DNA of 64,000 nucleotides, from the NCBI GenBank assembly GCA_030248065.1, contig JASAMV010005069.1:1-64000 (forward strand), written 5' to 3'. The stretch comes from Rhynchonema sp. JSB1_4. Lineage: Eukaryota > Nematoda > Chromadorea > Monhysterida > Xyalidae. The position numbers were made by a program, and so were the translations under genes. Shown here piece by piece: positions 58,329 to 64,000 of the stretch; the stretch's first letter is position 1, and each line of letters begins with the position of its first letter. Below the pieces are notes generated by a model. That model worked only from the letters and a program-made list of their open reading frames with translations. It did no database searches and was not told where the DNA came from.

Positions 58329-58712
58329 CAGTGTAGTTCCTTGGGGGAGGGGAACCCCCTAAGGTACACTAATTTCCCCGACCAAGGTACACTAGTACAC
58401 TAATTTTCCCTCCGGGTACACCATTTTCCCCAATTTTTGCCTAAAATGGCCATTTTAGGCATAAAATGGACATTTTTAGGACTAAAATGTGTAATTTTTA
58501 AGTCAATGTTCTCAAAAGTCGCCAAAATACCCTTTTTATGAAGAATTTTTTTTGCAAAAAGGGGTAAAAATAAGTCAAATTGTCCACCTCAAAAAGTGGC
58601 TTTTCCTGATTTTGGGTCTTCCCCCCCCTTCCCCCAAGGGAGGTACACTAATTTCCCCTCCAAAAAAGTAGGGAGGTTCACTAATTTCCCCGCCGGACCA
58701 GGAACTACACTG
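58329..58712. mobile_element. hAT MITE, CAGTGTAGTTCC family, copy 4
   Basis: Ends CAGTGTAGTTCCTTGG / CCAGGAACTACACTG, perfect 8-bp duplication GCAGTATC (58321-58328, 58713-58720). The interior matches copy 1, with aggtacactaatttcccc sub-terminal repeats. Confidence 0.95.
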
Positions 58713-58824
58713 GCAGTATCCCATTTGAATGGACTGCTATACGTGCCGGGAAGACTGATTATAAATAAAACGGATAAAGCTGATAAACCTGATAAAGCTG
58801 AGAAACTCCCATTCGTTTAGAAAC

Positions 58825-59121
58825 CAAGGGTGGGAATGGCCCGGCCCGGACCGACAGGACGTATTATCGTATCCTTATTTTTTTAAGGAAAATTTGCCAA
58901 AATTTCTCGCGATTCAGCAAATTAGTACTGACTTCCATGATTATCAGGTAAACAAAAAAACTGTAATTCTTGCACCAAAAATTACTTAAAAAAATCAGCA
59001 GAAAAAGTCGGGCTGAAACAATCGGGCCGGACTGACTTTCTTCCGAGTCGAGCCGATCCGGGCACACCCCATGACGTCGCCTGGCCGGGCCGGGCCGGAC
59101 CCGGCCCGATTCCCACCTCTG
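58825..59121. mobile_element. hAT MITE, GGCCCGG family, copy 1
   Basis: Ends CAAGGGTGGGAATGGCCCGG / CCGGCCCGATTCCCACCTCTG in part, with perfect 8-bp duplication TTAGAAAC (58817-58824, 59122-59129). Confidence 0.9.
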
Positions 59122-59306
59122 TTAGAAACATCAAATATGATATAACATGTAAGAGTTGGCTCGAGGTAAATGATACTCAAAAGAAATTTAAATAAGCACA
59201 TGCGTGAAAGAAGAGGAGATAAAAATCTTTGGAAAATCATCCACGCCTATAAAACGCAGAAAACGGCGTTTTGAGGCCAGCCGCTTCAGATTACGTTTAA
59301 GCACAA

Positions 59307-59392
59307 GCCTAAGAAGCCTAGGCCTAAGCCTAAGCCCAATCCCAAGCCTAAGCCTAAGCCTAAGCCTAAGCCTAAGCCTAAGCCCAAGCTGA
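59307..59392 (-). repeat. Telomere-like (TTAGGC)n tract
   Basis: On the + strand GCCTAA is repeated about a dozen times with a few variants (cccaat, cccaagc). The complement is TTAGGC, the nematode telomere unit. Two more units lie at 43886-43903. Confidence 0.85.
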
Positions 59393-59528
59393 AGGAAACA
59401 AACAAAAAATGATGGCTATGTTTTGACACCCCAACCCCGATTTTACTGTTATAAACACTATTTCTCATCATTTTGTGCATGTAAAATTAGTTTAAACCAA
59501 AAAAGCCAAAAAAACAAAAAATTTTTAC

Positions 59529-59603
59529 GGCGCCGGCGGGACTCGAACCAGCAGTCCCACAGGCACGAGTCCAACGCCTTTACCACTGAGCCATCCAGCC
59601 GAC
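59529..59603 (-). tRNA. tRNA-like gene or tRNA pseudogene (Ser-like body)
   Basis: On the minus strand GTCGGCTGGATGGCTCAGTGG contains an A box and CTGGTTCGAGTCC a good B box; GTCGGC can pair with a terminal GCCGGC. The anticodon loop CTCGTGC would give CGT, but the anticodon stem pairs badly, which points to a pseudogene or SINE head. A T-rich stretch follows the 3' end. Confidence 0.45.
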
Positions 59604-59925
59604 ACACACTGCCGTCTATCCACTGGTATTTATGTTTAGCGCTGCTGCTGTCTAATACACACACACGTGTATTAACTAATGCACACACACAGCCAGCTGC
59701 GTGTAACGGTTAAACCTGATGATCAAGGGCACCTGGATGATTTTCCAAAGATTTTTATCTCCTAATGCGTGAAAGCCTAAACTTTCGCGAGTGGCAAAAA
59801 GATAAAAATTTGATTTGAAGGCTAATACTTGAGGGTTCGAGCCGAGCCGAGCAAATATTATAAAATCGTTTTAAAACAGCCCAAAACAATCGAAAACGAC
59901 CCGTTTTCGTAACCTAAAACATATA

Positions 59926-60096
59926 CCGTAAAAACCTAAATAGAGCCCCCCCCCCGGAATAGAGCCCCCCTCGGAATATCGATCGAAAATAACACCGGAT
60001 TTGGAGCGCTCTCGCTGAGAATGAGAAACGAAAATAATTTTTTGAAAATGGGGTCAGTGAATTAATAGAGCCCCCCTTGTATTTAGGTTTTTGCGG
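59926..60096. mobile_element. TA-flanked MITE (CCGTAAAAACCTAAATA family), short copy
   Basis: Ends CCGTAAAAACCTAAATAGAG / TATTTAGGTTTTTGCGG with TA on both sides (59924-59925, 60097-60098). 171 bp, an internal deletion relative to 41819-43065. Confidence 0.9.
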
Positions 60097-60409
60097 TAGG
60101 CGACTCTTAGCGACCTATAAGTAAGGCAAAAATTGCTCAAAAGTGGGTGTTTTGGGCGTCGGAATTTCTTAAGTACCGTAAAAACCTAAATACAGCCCCC
60201 CGGAATAGAGCCCCCCCAAGTAACATCCCCTATACAGTAGTGTATTAAGGCTTGATAGTAGTGCACAGGTACATTTATGCACGTTTGTTGTTCGTTCAGA
60301 GCACATAATACGCCTCTTATTGACGAATAGACACGAATAAATGCAATTACAAGCGAAAAAACATCCTTTCAAACCCCTTTTTAGGGGTTTTTGGGGGTAT
60401 TTCTAGGAA

Positions 60410-61240
60410 CAGAGGTCGCAATCGGGCCGGGTTTGGCCGGCCCGGCCCGGCCCGAGCCCCCAAATCTCCGGCCCGGCCCGGCCCGGCCCGGCCCGACCCG
60501 TACCCCCAAATCTCCGGCCCGGCCCGGCCCGAACCCCCAAATCTCCGGCCCGGCCCGGCCCGAATTTTTTGGCTCAGATTTTAACCCAATTTTTGTCATA
60601 ATTTTTGCGATTTTTTTGAACCTATTTTTTTGGTTGAAAACAATGGTGTTGCAGGGGGTGGGGGTACCCCCTAGGTACAATAGGTAGGTAGGTTGACGCT
60701 CCATCCTGGTACACTAGGTAGGTCGCCGCCCGGCGGCTAGTACAGTAAGTTGCGATTTTTGGCTCAAAATGGTATATAAAATCGGTACTTTTCACTCCAA
60801 ATAGGCGATAAATCGCCGCGCTACGCGCGAAATTAGCGTTTTAGAGCACATTTTCTTCAAAATTTCAATGTTCCCCCTTAGCCCGGCCGGTACAGTAGGT
60901 AGGTTGCCGTCCCACATTTTTGGTGGTACCGTAGGTTGCCGCCCCGCCTGGGTAGCTACACCACTGGTTGAAAATACATTGTTTTCCATGAAATGGTCGT
61001 CAGATAGAGACAATACTGATCACTTGCTTGCCGAATCCGTCAGAAATTTTAGTATTTTTGACAAAAAAATCCCTACTTTTTCAGTAAAATAAGTCACTTC
61101 AGAAGCTTCGGGCCGGGGTGCCCGGCCCGGCCCGGCCCGACCCTCCAAATCTCCGGCCCGGCCCGGCCCGGCCCGAGCCAAAAGCCCAAAATCGCGGCCC
61201 GGCCCGGCCCGAGGTCGGGCCGGCCCGATTGCGACCTCTG
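60410..61240. mobile_element. hAT MITE, GGCCCGG family, copy 2, with a further insertion
   Basis: Ends CAGAGGTCGCAATCGGGCC / GGCCCGATTGCGACCTCTG, perfect 8-bp duplication TCTAGGAA (60402-60409, 61241-61248). The interior is ggcccggcccg arrays; about 325 bp of it is the element 60641-60966. Confidence 0.95.
60641..60966. mobile_element. hAT MITE, (CA)GTGGTGTAGC family, innermost
   Basis: Ends CAATGGTGTTGC / GTAGCTACACCACTG, perfect 8-bp duplication GTTGAAAA (60633-60640, 60967-60974). The interior has ggtaggtaggttg repeats and a tggctcaaaatggtata core. A relative lies at 62115-62414. Confidence 0.93.
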
Positions 61241-61374
61241 TCTAGGAACAATTTTTTCAGGTTCGGGTCAGTGAATTAATAGAGGCCCCCCCGGAATAGA
61301 GCCCCCGTAATAGAGCCCCCCAAAATGGGGTCAGTGAGTTAATAGAGCCCCCCCTTCTATTTAGGTTTTTACGG

Positions 61375-62114
61375 TAAGTACTGGTCCGTAATTTTTTGAA
61401 AAAATACCGTTTTTTTCCCGAAAATATAAATTACCGTAATTTTAGTCGCGATACCTTCCCGGACTTTTCGCCCACTGGCCCGGGCCGAGCTGATAGTCGA
61501 GGGTCGAGCCGAGTTTAACCTGTCCATTTCCGATGCCTTGCCGCAGAACAACAATTCTCTCATTTCTCTTTTATTTCATAGTGGAGAACTCCGAGGACCA
61601 TTTTTTAGGCACGGTCGTTTTTTCCTCTGTTTTTTTCATTTTTTCCCTCTGAAAATGTGATTTTTTCTTAATTGCCCAGTTTTTTCTGATTTTTTCTTTT
61701 TTCCTTCTCATTTTTTTCCTCAGAAACAAAAAGGAAAAATTTTTTTCTTTTTTGTTTCTTTACCAACTCTGATCCTAATCTCTGATGCATATGGTATTAT
61801 GGTGCATACATATGCCATGCGCCCCGAGAATCAAAAGGGGAAACCATACCATGCCAGCGATTGCTCCTAAAATTCCTCTTCCCCGTGTCCGAGTCCGAGA
61901 TACCATTCTGAAACAGTGACTCCAAAAATTTTCTGAAGGTGCCAAAAAGGTTGTTCTAAAAGTACTGGAAACAGCGTTTTCTTGCGCAAGCAAGCAATTT
62001 TGGTGCTTCTGGCAATCAAAAGGTCATTTCTTATGGGGCCGTTGCGCTTGTTCCCAAAGGGAAAAATTTCCCACACTCCCTCCCGGCCGATTCCCCATGC
62101 CCAGTAGCAGGGGG
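61375..62114. other. Low-complexity region, no gene
   Basis: T-rich runs at 61600-61760 (ttttttcctctg-type). Open frames are short and unsupported. Confidence 0.45.
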
Positions 62115-62414
62115 CAGTGGTGTAGTGTTGCTGGGGGGTCACTCCCTTGGTAGGTACCGTAGGTGGGTAGGTCGACGCTTCATTCTGGTACAGCAGGTAG
62201 GTCGCCGCCCCCATTGTGGTACAGCAGGTTGCGATTTTTGGCTCAAAATGGTATAAAATCGGTATTTTTCACTCCAATCTCAAAACGCAAATTCGCTCGA
62301 GCGTTTCGAGTACATTCTCATCAGTATTTAGACAAAAAAAATTTGTTCCCCCCTAGCTTGCCGGTACAGTAGGTAGGTTGCCTTCACATTCTTGGTGGTA
62401 CAGTACTGCTACTG
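62115..62414. mobile_element. hAT-like MITE, CAGTGGTGTAG family
   Basis: Starts CAGTGGTGTAGTGTTGC; the interior matches 60641-60966 (ggtaggtcgccgcccc, ttgcgatttttggctcaaaa). The right end is decayed (gctactg) and no target duplication is seen. It ends 85 bp before the SF3B3 start codon. Confidence 0.7.
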
Positions 62415-62499
62415 CCTCTAAAAAACCAAGACGTTGTCATTTAGGTACGAGTTTGTCGCGGAAAACAGGCGCCGAGCGAAGCCGCCGAAGTGAGCAGCA

Positions 62500-62725
62500 A
62501 TGCATTTGTACAATTTGACGTTGCAACGAGCTACGGCGATTCACCAAGCGGTGCATGGCAGTTTTGCGGGCACGCGACAGCAGGAGATCTGTGTGGGTCG
62601 CGGTGATGTGATCGAATTGCTGAAACCCGATCCGAACACCGGTCGAGTGCACACACTGGTCACGCAGCAGATCTTTGGCGTCATTCGCTCTCTCGCCGCT
62701 TTTCGACTCACTGGCGGCACGAAAG
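62500..62725 (+). CDS. SF3B3: Splicing factor 3b subunit 3, first coding exon
   Basis: SF3B3 (SF3b130) is a three-beta-propeller scaffold of the U2 snRNP that helps branch-site recognition. The exon starts MHLYNLTLQRATAIHQAVHG and contains EICVGRGDVIELLKPDPNTG, RVHTL and FGVIRSLAAFRLTGGTK, the family N-terminus in exact register. It ends after one base of the next codon at a GT (62726), where the family continues with Asp. No second exon is visible before 64000, so the gene runs off the window. An in-frame read-through stops soon after with an AATAAA at 62777, so a truncated gene copy is the alternative. Confidence 0.85.
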
Positions 62726-62804
62726 GTTTCTTTTTCGAATTTTCATCTGCAGCATAGCTGCTAGGCTGCACTGTGAAATAAATGCATATCACCACAGAGA
62801 CTTT

Positions 62805-62898
62805 CTAAGCCACAAAAGTTGCAGCCGGGCCGCGTTTGGCTGGTTTGACTTGGTCTTTGTCGCCGAATTCGTAAATGTCATCCCGGCCCGATTGCGAG
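62805..62898 (-). CDS. Last exon of an unidentified gene, antisense to SF3B3 intron 1
   Basis: After the acceptor ctcaacag a 94-bp frame reads SQSGRDDIYEFGDKDQVKPA and ends RGPAATFVA at a TAG (62805-62807). The acidic-then-basic tail looks like the C-terminus of a nuclear protein. Upstream exons to the right were not found with confidence. Confidence 0.4.
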
Positions 62899-63924
62899 CT
62901 GTTGAGTTTGTAGCATGGTAGTGAACAACGGCAGACATTCACGGGAGCCAAAATAATATATGTACCAATTATTTTGACCTTGGAAAAAAATACTGGGGTT
63001 GCCAGATTTTTTTCGGCAAAAAAACGGGGGTTGCCGGTTTTTTCTGAAGGCATCGAAAATGACACTGATGGCACTGTTTCATTAGTTTTTGTTCTTAACT
63101 AAATTATACTGGGGCCCAAGAGCGTTTCCGCGCAGTTGCACGCAAAAATTTGCTGTTTTTGCGCAATGGATTTCAAGCCGTGAGAAAGTGCATCTGTTTG
63201 ACACGCGAAGCGCGCAATTTTCCCACCTATGAAATGCATTTGACCAAAGAGCTGCCATTTGGGGTTCCTATCCCACCGAAGATCTTCCAGTTCCAAGGCA
63301 GCTAAATTGACCAAAGGGCCTCTCACGTTGACCATGGCCATGGGTCAATCAGGCACCCATGTCGGCAGACAAAGATAGCAATTCGTTCAGAGACGGCACT
63401 GCGTTGGTGGCAAGATCTGTCGGTCAAAAATTAAGGGCAAGACATCATAGGGAATAAGAAGGGCGTTAAGATTTTAACTGGTGCGCACATTCACATTTTG
63501 TAAAAAAAAGTTGGCAACTGACCATAAAATTTTGACTAAAAATGAATTTTTCTATCTAATAAATCGATGAGCCACAGTTTTGGCACATCTGTACCAGCCC
63601 CACACCGCACCGGGGTATGGTGGTTTGATGTCGTGGTGTGGTCCCTGGGTGAGTCATCTGTGAGTGTGGGCCATTGTCATCGAGGTGCACCGTACAACGT
63701 TCAGGGTACGAAGGGCGGATCCAGGGGACGCAGGGTCCATGACCCCCTTTGGTCAGATTGGCCCAGTGTAGTGGCAGGCCAATGGTTGCAAGGTACCCTT
63801 GGGGGGATGGTTGCAAGATGTCACCCATTGGCCAAAAAATTAATACGTTTTTCCATTTTGGCCGAAAATTTGCCTGAAATAGCTATGTATTATATGGAGG
63901 CTTGCGCCCGGAGCGTGCGTGCTT
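62899..63924. other. No gene recognised
   Basis: Contains an actggggttgccagattttt-type repeat at 62992-63045 and otherwise short unsupported frames. Confidence 0.4.
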
Positions 63925-64000
63925 GATGACCGGAGCAAGAAAGCTAGCTAGCCAGTTTGAGTTTGGGGGTATGATGGGTTTGGGAGCAAGAAAGCTACCT
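63925..64000. mobile_element. End of a second CAGTGATGTGGTTGG-family element, cut by the window
   Basis: tgaccggagcaagaaagcta, gctagccagtttg and gggagcaagaaagctacct are the reverse complement of 30965-31040. Confidence 0.75.

Larger units (their letters stand above)
60176..61374. mobile_element. TA-flanked MITE (CCGTAAAAACCTAAATA family), copy 2, with nested hATs
   Basis: Ends CCGTAAAAACCTAAATA / TATTTAGGTTTTTACGG with TA on both sides (60174-60175, 61375-61376). The left 230 bp match 41880-42070. It is interrupted by the hAT element 60410-61240. Confidence 0.92.

Noticed and set aside
60391..60704. Pro/Gly/Arg-rich frames in the ggcccggcccg arrays
   Set aside because: Lie wholly inside a hAT MITE with a verified target duplication; low-complexity reading only.

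Overview
The window is animal nuclear DNA. Its recognisable genes are split into many short exons by introns with GT..AG ends, acceptors of the TTTCAG/TTGCAG type and many short introns; there is no operon structure and no bacterial signal. A (TTAGGC)n-like tract, the acceptor type and an SF3B3 start resembling nematode ones make a nematode my best guess, but the sequence does not prove it. I rebuilt exon chains by hand and checked reading frame across each junction; joins that did not work are stated.

Layout. 1-11354 is a large inverted duplication: arms 1-3178 (running off the left edge) and 8419-11354 flank a 5.2-kb spacer holding a 3-kb G-poor tract ending in 51 A's and a small secreted-protein gene. 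11.7-15.0 kb holds MITEs, a palindromic 37-bp tandem array and a mini-Helitron-like element. 15.6-21.0 kb has two convergent genes with poly(A) signals about 70 bp apart: a single-pass membrane protein (+) and a mucin-like, Cys-rich secreted protein (-). 22.9-25.8 kb (-) is S-adenosylmethionine decarboxylase (9 exons, complete). 28.8-33.9 kb (-) is PPIL4, a nuclear cyclophilin with an RRM and an arginine-rich tail. 35.2-40.0 kb (-) is a stathmin-family protein (7 exons, complete).

40.2-45.3 kb is a pile of nested DNA transposons plus the tail of a non-LTR reverse transcriptase. 46.4-51.1 kb (+) holds two tandem GT31-type glycosyltransferase-like genes, both without the usual acidic metal-binding motif. 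51.7-52.4 kb (+) is an eight-finger C2H2 protein and 52.9-54.3 kb (-) a small Cys-rich secreted protein. 55.3-62.4 kb is again mostly nested MITEs and a Harbinger-like element. At 62.5 kb (+) SF3B3 begins and runs off the window; the last exon of an unidentified gene lies antisense in its first intron.

The most striking feature is the transposon layer. Eleven non-autonomous hAT-like elements are delimited here, ten by perfect 8-bp target duplications and one by a 7/8 match, several nested two or three deep so that insertion order can be read. TTAA, TA, TAA and TATA classes are also present. Many sit inside introns of the housekeeping genes without touching exons. The housekeeping genes are unrelated in function and show no sign of being a pathway cluster.
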